DNA of 64,000 bases from the NCBI GenBank assembly GCA_035582835.1, contig JAYKAV010000944.1, positions 841,932-905,931 of the forward strand, written 5' to 3'. Numbering within the stretch: the first letter of the stretch is position 1; every line of letters starts with the position of its first letter. Below the pieces are notes generated by a model, which was not told the origin of the DNA, searched no databases, and was given only the letters and a program-made list of their open reading frames with translations. This DNA comes from Phoebastria nigripes. Taxonomy: Eukaryota > Chordata > Aves > Procellariiformes > Diomedeidae. Below, in pieces: positions 45,368-60,800 of this stretch. The position numbers were made by a program, and so were the translations under genes.

Positions 45368-48300
45368 GAAAATCCTGAACTTGGTTAGCAGCATGCCTTG
45401 AAATTGCTGCTACTTCACCTGGGGAAGTCTACCTTGAGGACTTTGTAAAAGCAATAAAGCATGTGTGTCAACATGATCTATACCATCCAATGGATAAAAC
45501 TGGCTTCAGAATTCACCCTCGGAGTGCCAAACTCCCGCTGTCTAGATATTCAGAAATTTAAGTGATGTCAAGCAATTTCCCTTGGCTTAAAGTAATGCCA
45601 GTAGACAGACACTCTGACGCCAAGAGAGGATGATGGCGAGATAGTACGTCCCTCTCATTTTCACAAGAACTCGAGGGAGCTGCTCCCATATCTTTTGCAG
45701 AATTAATCAAGATAAGTTAATGTGTGATAACATGTATCTGAAGCGCTCTGAAGGGAAGAAAACCCGAGCAGCTTCTGGCTCTCCAGGATTAACTGTAACA
45801 GCTCTCCAAGAAACACAAAGCTTTCCTTCTCTGCCCTGATCCACCCCCAAAACAAGAGTTCATACTGTGGAGTTAGAAACATTGAGGATGAAAGTATAAG
45901 GTATGTCACAGGAATGCGACATGATGGAGAAGCACCTCGTAATACGAAAGCATTAACATGCTATTGATGCTTTTGCACCCTGGCACGAAAAGTTTTTACC
46001 TAACCTGTAAATACTCCTCCTTCTGTTACTCTTAAAATACTCCACAGTAATAATACATAAATGGTTTCTGCATACACAAGCATAGACATTTTGAGGTACT
46101 TCAGAGAGGTCTAAACTATATTTTGTTGCTACATTACTAACGTGAGGCATTTTACATTAAATACAAAAGTCAGAAACTATTGGAACATTTCACTTGTGAG
46201 GAAGGTAGGAAACTGGAAAGCAGTTTTGATAGCAACCACGTAAACAGGAGTAAGAAGAGCCTACTACCTCTGCACACACACACTTTTCTCTCTGTAACCC
46301 AAGTGTACCAAATGAGCTGTTGCCTTCCCAACCAGTCTTGCCTTTCGTATGATATTCCTTTTTATTCTTTTCAAAGCTCTTTTCACAAAAACAGAATGAA
46401 AAGACGAGCTTGACTTCTACTTGCTCTGTAACTGAGACTTTAGCATGCTGGTTTGCGAGATGCTAGAAGGTGGGCCATGGGCTGATTGCAAAACCCCCAC
46501 ATGCAATCCGTTCACACTCAGCTGACGGGGACGAGTCACTGCATGCAGGCAGACACAGGCAAGAACCAATTCCCCACAGCAGTCAGTACCTAATTAAAAA
46601 GCTAACTGAAACAGTAAAATGAGGGGTTTGTAAGATAATATGGTTTTGCTTACTTCAATATAAACTACATTGGTACCTCTCTCGCCCCCAGCTGCCAAAC
46701 ACTTGGAGGGAAGATAGTCTGCAGGATGTTTCTCTCAAAGGGGCTATGGTCCTTTGATTAGGAGCTTGGGAAGCACTGCCTTCCCCAGTGTAACACAGCA
46801 ATTAACACAGTTCTCAACCAGCTATCAGTGTCTAAAGACGCTAGTATCTGTGTAGCTTTATTCATCACAAATGAGGTACTTTGCAGATTCAGGAAGTCTT
46901 CTAGCCACATGACAGTAACTAACGCACCAGGAATCACATGCTAGCAAGCAAATATCTGCATCGAGTGCTTTGAAGTGTTCAGAGGGAATTCCCAATGAGT
47001 GCAATGAATTAGATCTAATTAATAAACCATGCTAGCAAGACATGCTCTGTCTGTATATTTGTGCTCACGATCGCTTCTGGGCACATACAGGCACAGATGT
47101 GGTGGTAGGCAAGCACCAGGCATGTGTACATTTATACACAAGAACATCACATATAAAGAGTTAGATAGCCAAAGGTGTCTAAGAATTTCACCAAGTATTT
47201 TTACAGAAACCACTATTTGAAAGGAAAGCTCTCATGCACCATTTTCTCACCTGCACCGTTCACAAGGTGACATATATAAGAAGCATCCCTGATGGCATGG
47301 ATTAATAGAGCAACTTCAGAGGATGAGTTTCTACCCAGGTATTTATATCACCTCCCATTGTGAGTGAGCTGACTGTACTTATAAAAGAAACTGTAACCCA
47401 AAAAAGGCAGAAGTGTCAATGCATCAAAAATGAAATCAAATAGGAAAAAAATTCCAAATTTGTCTGTTTTGTATGCAGACATGTTGAATATGGCATAGCC
47501 TTCTAAATGAAAGGTGATTTGACCAGCATATTTCCCTGAGGCATAATTTGCCTCTCTAATAAAACAGTAACTTCCCACTGTGCAGTCATGAATAATATCA
47601 CCTGAAATAATGCATATTTCTTTAATCCAGGAATATATGGAAGGATGAAGAAAACATTCCTATGTATAATGAATGAACAACAAAGCAGCAGGGCTGACAT
47701 CAAAAACTCCCTTTTCTTTAGTACATCAGAGTTATTCTTGCCAGAGACTAATAGTGAAAAACTAAAATCTTTCAGCTCCAGGTGTGTGAACCTGCGTTTC
47801 GAAACCTGTATTACACAGAGAGACAATTTTCAGAGGTAAACACTAAACCGTCACAGAAGGCTATGGGCGCTGGAGGGATTACTATAAGTCAGATCCACAA
47901 GAATATTTAGGTGTCCGACTCTTTCAGCACCTTTGTGCTTTCGCATACTGATCCCATTTTAACTACGTAGCTACGTGTTACGTTTTGCATAGGACCTCCT
48001 CTCACGCNGTGAGCAGGACGGACTTCTTCAGAGATGAATCAGAGGTTTGCAGCGAAAGAGGCAGCGCTCTACAGGACCACATCTCATCTGGTGCAAAATG
48101 CATAGAGCCAAACGAACAAGAGTTTTGTGGTTAAAGTAGCTGAACGCTGACCTGAGAAATTCAATTCTACTTTGGCCTTGGCCACCGAGCACACTGATAA
48201 GAAGTCATGTCCTTAATTTCTGTTTCTCTTTTTATAAGTGCCTGTTGAAAACCTCAATCTGAAAACGATTCAGAGCTTTTCTTAAGTCAAGAGTAGTAGT

Positions 48301-51300
48301 ACTGTGGATACATGCAACTCTATGATTTGAAGTAATATGAAAACAAAAAAAGCTGAGGTCTCAGCTATCTCAAGCTGCAAACCTAAAATCAGTAGACATC
48401 TATACTGCATCATACAAAATGGGGCAGCTGCACCCAAGTTATTTCCTAAGAAGAGATCCCGGTATGTGCTAGTTTCCTAAAACAGGCCAGGGCATTGTAT
48501 GCAACCGTCATTTGGCCAGGGACTGTGCTTCTAGTTTAATAGCACGGGGAGTCAGAGGCCAGTGAACAGGCTGGTACCCCAGCCTTTGAAGTTTACTATT
48601 AAAAAACACAGTTTTTGATCTTTGTTGCCCATCAAAAGTTTGGGATTGTACCCTCTCCATCTCAGAGCAACATTGTGAGGACTGGGACAAGTGAGGGGGG
48701 AATTCTTGCTCAGCAGACTCCTCCAGATTTTGACTCATCCTACTTCAGGATATAACAAACTGTCCTCTGCAAGTACCTGATCTCTTCCCCAGACCATAGA
48801 GGAAACGCTGAAAAGAAAGGATGTAGATACTACTGTAGCAAACAATGTGGAAAGTCAGCAAGAATACTCATAATTCTGTCTTCTGAGCAGCGTTTGAATT
48901 NTATGTAGTAAATAAAGACCAAGGCCACACCCTAAATGAAAACAAAATACTGAATAGTTCTTCATTATGTGAGTGCTATTTCCAGAGAAATGAATAGTAC
49001 ATAATTATGTAATTAANAATTATGATTGTCTAAATAATCTTATTGTAGAATTGGAGGGAGTCAAGTTAAATGATCAATCTCAGATTCAGCATTTCTAGTT
49101 TTTCAGTACTTACACAAATTAGTATTTGAACTAGGTTCAGTAGAATATATTCTGTATTGAGAAATGATACTATATAGTGCAGAAAAAGGATGAAATAAAC
49201 ATTAAACTCCTAACTGTAAAAGACGTGCATTATATAAAGGCCTCTAGGAGACGCAGTCCGATCCACTTCAACCCGCACAGGCTACAGGCACAGCCAACTC
49301 ACATCCACGCTCAGTTGCCAGCCCAAACTCTGCGAGAACATGCAATCCCAACCTTACGTAAGTACAAGCATGAAATTCGGTTGACAGCTTAAACATTCCT
49401 TGTGTGCCATCCACACGTGTCCTACGTAGGGAAAAAATAAAAAATTTTGATGGATATTTTTTTTTTTTTTAATTCAAGTACTGTCAAGACAGCCTAATGA
49501 AGTACATGTAAATTTTTTAAAGACATCAGAGAAACTTATTTCAAAACCTTGCCATAAAAAACCAAGAGCAACATCCTCTCCCCCAAACAAATAATTTTCA
49601 AATACAGTGCTTATGACACCAGGCAGTAATTGTGAAACATTTTAGAATTTTGATTACAACCAAAACTCAAACGTACACTTTACTAAAAACTAATTGGGGG
49701 AAAAAAAAACCAAACTTACATTGGACTGTTTGACTCTTTCCACTGTGAAGCTCACTTATTTCAAATACACAGAAGCTAAGAGTGCTGTGTTAAATATCAA
49801 CACAATATTTCAGCCTGCACTGAAATTTAGAAAGCCACCCTATATATGTTATGTTAAAGCAGTAATGGTTTTTACAAGTAAATATTTAATTGTTTGCCTT
49901 ATGAATGGATTCTTTTTGTCGAATGCCCCTTCAAGAATCTTCTGAAGACAATTAAATTTTTAGTCTTATGGTTTCCACTTCAGAATGGACAAAACCCAAC
50001 TTTTCTTTCAAATAAAGCCAGGTATTCCTCCAGGCGATGACATTACCTCTGAACCATCCAGACAGGTGCTGAAATCAATGTTGCAGGGCTTGCAAAACAG
50101 AAAGTCACTTCCCACTCAGACNGTTAAAACCTGTCTGTAGCCTGTTGGACTCCTCGGAGCAACTGGATGCTCCAATAGTCTTGGCAATACATGTTCCCAT
50201 TTTCACTGGGGTTAGCCAGAACAAGATTAGACCACATTCCTGTTAGTCGACTCTGGCTGTGATAATCTACGCTTGTGTAACCTCAGGTACAAAAGCAGAA
50301 GTTTATCTCCACGTCTGAATGCAGCTACCTCGCTTTGCAAAACCACCTGCAGTGAAAAGAGCAGCTCAAAGAACAGATCTCCAAAGTCTGGCAGCGCACT
50401 GAAGAGAGAGTTCAAGGTCACTGGCTTGATACTCAATAGCTTTCCTTAGTCTCAGACAACCATTTTAGAGATGATTTCCACTATCAAGCATTTGTGGCAG
50501 TTAGTCTCTACTGCAGCAGGGAAACTCCTAGCTGCTGGAAGGAAGCTTCTGTGAGACAAGGTCTTCATTGCAGTTAAGATCCTGGCGATGGAATCCATCT
50601 GTCCAGGAAAATGCAACTGGCTGCAGTTTAAGACAAACACTTGTACCTTCAAACAGCTCAGTGGTTTGTTCACACATCACCAGGTAAAATAGGTAAAGCA
50701 GGAGAATAAGTTANTCCTCTTCATTTACAGAGAAAGAATTAAAACTATATTAAAATGTTTTAAAAGTGTTTAGGAATGGCTTTAACAGGAATTAGGGGTA
50801 GCCCTCCAACCAGAGAACAGGTGCCTGGGAGATACCAACCCTAGTAATCTCTTGAATGGAATGTTAACTAATAATATTAGAATAAAACATAGCAAACTCT
50901 ATTAACGTTTTTAAATGGCAAGCAACATGACTTTTTGCTTATGTATTTGAAAGACAATTGAACAGCTTGGGTCCTTCCCCACTGGTTATAGGGTGGGGGC
51001 ACAGTACACAGCTCTATACACCACAAGCCTTTCTCTCCTGCAATTCTAAAAAATTATAGGGGAAAGATACTTTGGTTCCAGCTAAAGCTAGAACCACTAT
51101 CTTTCAAAACGATTACTTTAGAGAGGTTTTTCTTGGTTTAGAAGCCATACTCTCGTGTTACGAGCTCTGAATCAGTCTCACATCTATATTCTCTCAAACA
51201 CTTGCCGTTCAGGACAGCCTTGGGAATCCTAGGCAATTAAAACAGCATGCCTCAGTTTCCCCGAGTGGAGAGAACTAGCAAATGTATTACAGGGATATTA

Positions 51301-54300
51301 AAGAGTTAATTAGGTAGTGCTTTGTGCATCACAGCTTCACTGTTTCAGCAAGTCTCCAGTAACACCTAATTAACAAATCTCTGATGAGCTGTTTCTTAGA
51401 GAGCTCAGCATTGGTGCTCCACGCAAATCTTCTTTAACATGCCAGCCATGCAGCTATGATGCCCCTGCTGCCCCTTGGTGAAGGTATATCGTGATTCTTC
51501 TGGCTGGCTTTAAGCTGTCATTCATGCCCCCCCTGCCCAATAAAAAAGTTTATTTACTAAACTTTGGAGCATTTGGTACAAAGCAAAAACAGCAAGCTAC
51601 ATCAAAGCCTCCCCATTATCACTCCCTAGTGAACTGTGAAAATATAAATTCAAAGCTGACAAGCTAGTTAGACTTTTAACTAAAATCCGAGCGCAATTAA
51701 CTTTAACCATGCCACTCTGCTACTGTACTTCTGGCACCAACTCTGAGAAGTGGCCCAAATTCTTCTGAGGAACAGAAAGACCATTTATCTACTATATTTA
51801 TTCAGGGCAAACCTCCTCCTTCGTGTCAAGCAGGGAATGCAGCGCTGCTGACTGTGACTGGCATTGATAAAGGAGCTGGTATGATTTTTAAATGAGTAGC
51901 ATGTCCCGCTTTCGCAAATGTTAGAGAAAAGTGAATAATATGCCCTCCTAAATAAGAAATGGCTACTGATTCAGAGATGCACACTGGGGAAAAGGTGCCT
52001 ATAAATTACTGGACATACAAAGCTACTGCCTTAAGAAGGCCTTCTGCTTGGATCTCCTACAAAAAGGTATTTTTATTTGCAAAAGTTGCTTAAGGAAAGG
52101 GATTCAAAAAGAGGGAGAGAAGGATCATTTGTCTATGGTAAAGTTAAGAAATGGCATTAATTTACAAAATAATTTGTATACATGTGGGTGCCTTCCAAGG
52201 TTCCTTGAGGTCCTATGCACATTTTGTGTACTGAACCATTTTAGTAGTACGAAATCTGTAAGAAACCGTCACAAATGTAATGCCTTATCTAAGCATACAT
52301 ATAGAAAGGAAAATAATATAAAGCTTTTATATATTTGCAATATATATATAAAAATCAGGAGCTTCGTACCCAAAGCTCAAACCATTCCAAATATAAATAT
52401 TTAGTGGAAACTTTAAATCTGGAGGCCAAAATCATCATTTTCAACAGAAAGAGGTGACCCTCAAATGCACAGGTCATACCTTAAGTGGGTTAAATGGCCC
52501 TTCACTGGTGCTTTTCTCTTCCCCTGCTTCTTACATGTTACATCACTATATTTAACCTCTCAGCTAGGATTAATCTCCTCTACTTTAGGCATCTAGCTTA
52601 ACTCTGAAACAATTGGAGAATATTGTCTTGACTCCATCACTATCAGCAAATCTCCACAGCCAACAAGATATCCTGAAGGACAAAACAAGAAAGCTAAGTG
52701 GGTACATCTTGCATGACACCCTGAAGATGATTGTGTGTCAGGGCCCTTAAGTGGTATTAAACCCCATGACTCTCCCTTGAGAGCAAACTCATGTTTTCTG
52801 TCAAGGACTTCAGACCCAGGAAGCCAAAGAATTATCCTGCCAGTCTGACAATACGGGTTCCAGAAAAACTGGTTACTAATTAGGACAAAAGAGTTTTGCA
52901 GCTTTCAGTTCAAAACTTTTAACCATAAAAGAAAAGCTTCTTGGAAAAATAAGTACAAAAAGTACTTTAGAGATGTCACGGCAAAATTCTAATATTTTGT
53001 TGCCTGACTTCAACTCGAGATAATTTTTCCTATTTACCAACCTTGCAAGCTTCCTCTGAGAGTGCTACCAGTTCCCATCCCTTTAGCCATTCTTGCCATG
53101 TTCCTACGCTCTTTCTTTCAAGAATATCACCTGTATTTTTCGACTTTGCCCCACAGTGGTCTGGGCTCAGTGCTAGTCCAAGGGCTTTGACAGGTGAACA
53201 CTAGCAAATCTTGCTGCGGCAGCTGAAGATGTCAGCAAACCCAGCTCTGCACATCTCTCTGCTGAAGGTTACTGTCAGCCCTATATAGCAAAATCAGCAC
53301 TGAAGGATTGCCTGTAAATCAGTCAACCTAGTGCAAAGCGACCTTGCCGATACATTAAACTAAGAAGCCACACTGTATACTAGTAGCTGAGGCATATGTA
53401 TGATGTTTTTCTTCAGCTGACTGCAGCACAGCAGGTTCCTGGGAACAGAAACATCTTACATCCCCATAAATTTACCCAAGCTCTTCTGCGCTCAGGTGAA
53501 GAGCATTTTGTTCCACTAATACTTACAAAGAAAGAAGCTTCAAGACTGAATGAACTTTAATTCCGTGATTTGAACAGTATCTGCAATAGCCCTGCAAGGC
53601 TTTAGATATTATCAAGCCTGTGGAGGTGCCAGACTTTGAGGTACAGAAGGCATCGAGGACCAGACAGGCTCTACAAACCATGTTGTGAGTTCTGCCATCC
53701 AGAGACAGCTCTGTGGGTTAAAGCAGAGGGGCAGCATCACCACTACACTGGAAGATTCCCAGAAAGCAAGCACAAGCCAGGACTGGGCATGAAGCCCTTT
53801 ATTGTTATCAGTGTTTTTGTAAAGTCAGTTGCCAGGAGTGACAAACCTCTGTTTTCTAGTAGCAAGTGTTAAAATCAGAACACCCAGACTTTTGTTGCTG
53901 AAGAGCAAGGGCCGTACCAATGGGCGTCTCTTGGAGACACCCATTTCCCTATGACAATGGAGGAAAAAGGAACAGGCCATATTTTGTGCCTTTGGATGCA
54001 ATCCATTGCAGTTGCTACACACAGCATTCCTTTGCCATTTGGTAACTGAGAAACACTAGGCTTATTAAAAAGGAAAAAAAAAAAAAAACCCAAAACAACC
54101 CCACAGTGCTCTGGTTGGTAAGCACTGGTCAGAGGAGGTCTGCTGTAATGAATGGATGTCAGAGAATCGGCAGCCCAAATGATACATTAAGTACTAGCTG
54201 TCAAAACAAGGGGTGCTACTTCACTTGACCAGAAGCAACCATTTATACAAACACTCCTGCAGGTAGATACTTCTTCACTTCTTGCTTGACCTCAACTTTC

Positions 54301-54735
54301 CAAGATTCACAAATCTGCAGGGTTACATACCCTCGCCCTCAGCCATGCAAGTAACGTGATGCTCTGGAGCACACTCCCCCCTCCCATCCAGATTTTATGT
54401 AAACAGCCTTGCTTTTGCAGGGATTTCAGAAAAGCCGGAGACAGTCATGCTTCAGGAATCTCTGAAAGTTTAATTAAGTTACAATGTCCTAAAACCACAA
54501 TATAGCTTTTTATAGGCACTATGGCTGTAAAGTTCAAAAGGTAAACAGGGAAGCACATACAGTACACTTCAAACAGCTCTTCTAGTTCTCCAGAAATAAC
54601 CATCAGGAGAAACTGAAAATGTATGATATACTTTGCACTTAAACATTCTCACCTATCATCTAAATATTTTAATGCACTGCATAAAGAACCTCACACTTAA
54701 CACAAATTAGGCTAATATCACCTGCACGGGGTACG
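45368..54735. other. Presumed PINX1 intron, no gene recognised
   Basis: About 9.4 kb of AT-rich DNA. All open frames are short (118 codons at most) and unlike any family I know. I did not recognise a PINX1 exon, an RNA gene or a mobile element with useful borders. A poly-T of 14 lies at about 49458. Confidence 0.3.
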
Positions 54736-54739
54736 TGAA

Positions 54740-54850
54740 TCATCCCCAGATTTAGTGATTATGAAATTAGGATGCAGAGAATTAACTTGACCCAAGGCTG
54801 CATAACATGTGAGCAGGACAGTGGTGAAAGCAAACCAAAGAGCCCTCTCT
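54740..54850 (+). mobile_element. Possible MIR-like relic
   Basis: 'GATGCAGAGAATTAACTTGA' then 'CCCAAGGCTGCATAACATGTGAGCAGG' resembles the MIR core 'gcagagaggttaagtgacttgcccaaggtcacacagc'. Diverged. Confidence 0.4.
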
Positions 54851-57800
54851 ACAGGCTCTCNGTGCCTCACCTGAGCCACATTCCTGGGATCCACTGCGAG
54901 GTGATGTCCTCTGTAGACAAATCACCTGCTCAAATCCATCNCGGCAGAAAATGCCAAGGGGCTGAGAGAGAGGAGTGTTAAAGCAGCCATTAATAGAAGG
55001 CTTAACAAGGCATAAGTTAAAATAGGGACATTTTGCCTTCTAACTTCTTAGTGTGCAAGTTACAACAAAAAACTTCCTCTTCCAGTCGCTTGCTGACGTG
55101 TAAGATTACACAATTTTCTCTCATCACCTCAAGTTCGGCCCAGCATTCTCCCTGCTTTTAAGATGAAACGTAAATGAATGCCTAAGCTTTCAGCATTAGC
55201 ACAGTCACAGATATTAAGAGGCTGAAATTAGGTCACTTCGGCCAACACTGAATCACTCCCCACAGAACATTCATTCTTCAATTCAGGAGGAGAAACATTT
55301 TTAGGTAGAAGCAAACTTGAGAACTGGATAACCCGACAGTCATGTGTTTCATTATATCACTGCCCCAGATTCAAGCTGAGTAGCACCAAAAGGTTTATAT
55401 AAGCAGACTATTATGGTGGTCTTCGTGGAACAATTTGAGTTTTGAACTGATGCCATTACTGGACAGATTGAGAACATAGAAAAGGAAGATATTTAGAAAA
55501 CTTAATAACCCACTGTTAAATGGGTTAAACTGCGCTAAATGCGTTGTTCACTGATTAAAGACCTGATACTGGGACGAGCTGAGCCAGGCAAGTAAATAAA
55601 GATTTGAAGCTCTAAGATAATTTGAGAATTGTTGGAGGAAATAGCTTTTGCTTGAATGTGACAGCAGTGGCATACAGAGTTAGTAGCCCCTGATATGCTG
55701 TGCATAAAACAGAATTCAGGAAATTGTCTTTGCTGCTTTCTATGACACTTTTCATACCAAATTTCTTAGTGTCTTAATACATTAGTAGTTACAGAGAAAT
55801 TCCACACCTACTGCTATCCAGAGGACTTCACAGTTATTTTACTGAATAACAGCTAAACTTAGGAAGTGTTCCAGGTACCTTGGAGGGTTTGGTACAGACT
55901 AAGGCGCTTTCTGAATAGAGTTAAGAGTTAAAGGAGTAGATGAGAGGTGGGGAGGATCAACAAAAAACTCCTGCTTAATTACTTACACTGTTCCCCTTTT
56001 TCTCCTAGAAATATATGAACCATATTCATATTAATAAGACATCAAACAAATATATATACACAAAGGGTTACCTGAACTAATAAATAACTAAAATTGGATG
56101 ATTTTTTCCCTCATCTAAGATTTTTACTCCATTATGAGAAATAGTGGTCTAATGAATAATAATAAAAAAGCACCTGCAAGCTTGCACTTGACTGCAACAA
56201 GACATTTGTAGTAATGCCTATTTCTCTAACTGCAAATATTCATTGCAAAACATAGAAGTTGACTATTTTAAACAAAAACAATTTTTTTAGAAATTTTCCA
56301 AAGAAAATTGATCATCTTTTCTGTGAACTAAAAAGCGTTTCCTAATTAGCATTAGCCTTTGACTAACTTGCAGTACTACAGTAACTTTCTTCTACTCCCA
56401 AGCTTACAGAAATTTCTTTGTAAAAAAGTATTGAGAATAAATAATTTTCTTTCAAGTCCTGAAGTACTGACATTTAAATTCTTCAATATTCTGGAAAATA
56501 GGATTTTAGGGCAGACAATATTTTTGATCTTCTCTTGTTAAAAAACAACCTGTAACACACAGGTGACATAGGATCTAGCTAGCCTGAGCTGGGTTTGACT
56601 CTGCTGCTGTCAACAACATGTCCCAGCACTCGGAAGAAATCAGCTCATAGTGAGAACAGAGCAGATTTAAAATAAACCCCAGCAAAACAGAAATAATAAG
56701 AAAGAACTAAATTATCAGAACTCTTCAACCCTGCAGATAGCCACACTTCTCACCATCTGTCCCCTCTACTATCCGCGGTCAAATCATCCCTGGTCTTGTC
56801 CTTTTCATGGGAGCTTAAAGTTTAGTGTAAGGGTCATCCACAAAGTGTTAGTGCTTAACTTCAGCTGAGGTAAGTGTGAGCTGGTCACCAAAACAGCCCT
56901 GGTGATTCTGGATCCTGAGGGACATGAGCATTTTCCACCAGCAGGTTAAAACTCATCTATGCAGAACCTTCTGGAGGTCCATTGCAGACTACAATAAACT
57001 TCCACAGAAATTAATTATCATAGACAGCATCATCTTCTGCTCCAAAGCCAGAGCACACTTCAACTTGTCTTCACTAATACCCCCTGGGTTCATATTACTG
57101 AGAGTCTGCCAAATCAAAACACTTGAATGCACAACCAATTTCCCCCAAGGAGAGAAAGAACAAACTACGCACAACAGACAGACGTCACATCCCTTAATCC
57201 AGTGCAGAGGAGAGTTCAGACACTGTTATGTGCATGGAAATTTCAGAATCTGTACAGTACAGTACCCAAACGCTTTCCAACTCAGCAAAACTCAGGTTTG
57301 CTTGAGCTCCCCTCCATTCCCTTTTCTGTTGCTTACTTCAGCTGTTAGACCCTTGCTTCCTTGCTCTCTCCTCTCAACAACAGACAATCTGGCTTTGCAA
57401 TCAAAATTGGACAATATTCAGCCTTAACACCAAATCTGAGGTTCTTCCCCAAAAGCATTCTGTGATGGAGAACAGCAAGCCATCATCATCAAGATACTGG
57501 CAACTGACAGATCATTTTAAAGACGATTCTAAAGCAAAGAGAGCATGGAAGGTACCTACTTTCCCACTGCATGATCATTTTCTCCATCATAATCTTCCTC
57601 TTTTCTTAATGGAAGGATACATGCAGTTATTAGCAGATGGTCAAATTAGTGACATTAGTCAGCAGGTCACGTTTGCCTCTCTCTCTCTATATATATGGCA
57701 ACACCACCAGTTACTCAAAGGAAACACACTGGGATTGATGATAGTTTGCAGAGTGAGGCTGTAGATGTAGGGAAAAACACAGACAATGGATTTCTTGACC

Positions 57801-60800
57801 TTGTCTTATTACTTTGAGAAAACTCAAATGAACCCAAATTAACTTCAAATTGCCAAACTTTTCAAACATGTCAGGCAGCTGAAGTGAGGTCAGAGAGAGG
57901 AGGGAGTACCTCATACACTCTCAAGGTTACCCTGATGGGGAAGTTTACCATTCAGTCACACTCCAGCACTAGATATTTCTCCTGATTAGAGAGGAAAAAA
58001 AGTAAATGCTCACAGCTGAAGAAAGAACAATTCAGTAGAGAAGTCGAAATACTGGATTGGAAGTGGAAAAGCTTGTTTCTTTGATTTTAAGCACTTTCTC
58101 AGGCCGAATCATTTATTTTGCTCCAACTTCTGGTTTGCTTAACCCATCTGAACCAACTAGCAGTTTCATAGTAGGTTTGATGAGCCAAAATCAGAAGATA
58201 CCCTTGCAGAAAAGTCAGACACCCTTTAATAACTAAAAGTCAGCAAAAATAAGACTGTGCTATGAACATCCAATCCTTCTGCAGGCTATTTGAGTGGATC
58301 CGGCAGCCACCTTAGAGGGTAATAAAATGTATTTTATTCCCTGATTTCTGAGAGAGAACACACGCTGCTATTTTCCTCTCATTCCCACAGCAGTATTATT
58401 CCCACAAGATACCAATCCCAAATGCCATCTCACACTACCCCTCCTCCTCGCACACAGAGGAATAAACTCCTTTGTGCAAAGGACCATCATCTTGGCTCTG
58501 TGCTACACCAGCAGAAGGAAAGAGCACGCAGCATGCCCTTGCACCAGGGAAAGCAGGGCAGGTAGCAGCCTGCGACATCAACTCGTTGTCAAGAACTTGC
58601 CCACCTGGCTTTAAAATCAACAGGAAGCCACCTGCTTAGTTCACACTTCCATACACAAATCCTGTTATGATAGGATCAAAAATGTACTTTTCCTTGTTTT
58701 GAACTACTGCAGTGGAATTTTTTTTTTTTTTTTTTTAAGAAAGCCCTTTGATCAGACAAATATTTTTAAAAGGAAAAACAAAACAAAGCCATCCTATAAA
58801 AGCACAGGCCCACGACAAGGGCTGTTTGGGAGGAAAGGATTACATGACAAAAATAAGGTTAACCTCGTTCTCTAGTACCCAAGCTCATATTCTTAGGTAC
58901 TGGCGTGTCACTTTCTCACAGTATACACACAGTTAAAAAAAAAAAAAGAGAAAAAAAAAAAGAAAAAAGCACAATTAGGATTTGTTTTGTGCACCCAGTG
59001 CACCCATTTAATCAGCTATGCCAAACATCATTGTTTTATGATTCCTTACATGGTTACACTGCTTTAACCCTATTTATACACCCCACGTATAAGAGTGGTT
59101 CCGGATCACATTTTTATGCAATTTCATTTAAAGCTGGATTTCCCCCCTCCTCTTTTTTTTCTGAACTGTCAGTGAAGAATCTCACTGGGGAACCACCTTT
59201 TCAGGATAAGGTGTTATACAGTATACAGATGATAAAATTCAGCATATAGATGCCAAAAGCCAGTACTAACTGAATCGGGTAAGATGAAGTCTTTTACCAA
59301 CACAGACCTGCATCTTACTTCATATATTTTCCCCAGTTATTTCATTAGACCCATTTATGGATGTCAGCTTTGTATATGCAGTGCCTGAGGACTGGATACG
59401 ACCCACTGAACAGTCTCAGTATATTTAAATGACAAAAAGCTATGAGCCTTTCTGATTAGAGACCCACTCAATCTCAATACAAAGCCATGACAATGATTTC
59501 TGCCCCCCTCCCCTATGGGGGGGAAAAAACCCTTGAGGATTTTTTTTTTTTTACAATTCAGAAAACAGAAGAACTACAATCGTAACAAAGTTCTGTTTGG
59601 GCTTTTCCTCCTGAAAACTTTCACAACCTAAAAACTCCCACAATGCAAAAAGCAAGGGCAGCAAAAATACACCTCCAAAAATGCAGTGCAGCTTTCACAC
59701 AAAGTGTAGTTAAAAAATGACTAAGTTTTCTTGATATATGAATTTGTGGGTAAACCATTTATCAATGACCTGTTTACCTGTGCAGCAGAGTCCCTCAAGC
59801 CGAGGGCCATGTCATTCCCCTTTGACTGATTAATTAGCCAATCAAGGGATATTTTTCACTGTGAGGCATGATGGTTTATTCCAGCTAACGCATGGTCTCT
59901 AATGGTAACATATTAAAGCCAACTCGGCTCTTTAAGCCTATCAAAGTGACCAAAAGGGAAGGAGAGAAGATAAATCAAAAGAGCTCCCCCCAGTTTTGTT
60001 TCTGTTCCTAACAACCCCCCCAAGGAACGAACGCTAGAGGCAAGACTCTTCTCCAATGAAGACAGAAGAAAAAGCACCATTTCTTCCAGATCAGGAGATG
60101 TCTCCTCCTCTCCCTCTCTGCTGACATCTGAACAGCAATAATTTATCCTCAGTTGATTAACAAGGTGCTTATAGAATAGGCAACAAAACATCAATGCTTT
60201 GCTCTTCCTCCTTTTATCAAAAGGACTAGTAGGACACCATGCTGGGTAAAGTAATCTTTACCAGTGGTCCTGGAACAATCTTATCTGCATGAAGCAGTAT
60301 TAAAAATATGGCCCAAATTAACACCTTGAGCCTAATTCATTGTTTTTCTAACTTGCTATATACGGTGTTACAAGTTACCAGCTCAGAGCAACAGGATTTT
60401 GGATCTACTTTATGCTAGTCTGTGCTGCTGGAAGATTTGGTCTACCTGTACCACTTGTGTACACTGAAGATGCATGCAGCCCTTCAGCTGTACTGTCACG
60501 CTGTCCTCCTTGGGAGTTTGTGTCACCAACCTGTACTGGCTGCCCCTCAAGCATGGGCAAAGGCCTTGTACTGCTGACTGCTGCCAGAATCTGTTTTTGA
60601 GGAGGTTTTTCTTCTTCTTTTTTTTAGGAAATAATCCCTCTGGCTGTTAAGAGTCCATGGTATGCAGCAGAGCAAAACTGGAGAGGCCAAAGAAGTAACT
60701 ACAGTATTACAGAAGTAGTAAAAATCCTTTGCTAATGGTAATTTTAATATATTTAATTCAAAGAGTCAGAAAGAAAAAACAAAACAGGTGAGCACACAAA

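Noticed and set aside
56924..57427. 167-codon plus-strand frame
   Set aside because: Long for AT-rich DNA but within chance for six frames over 64 kb; no domain, repeat protein or transposase motif visible.
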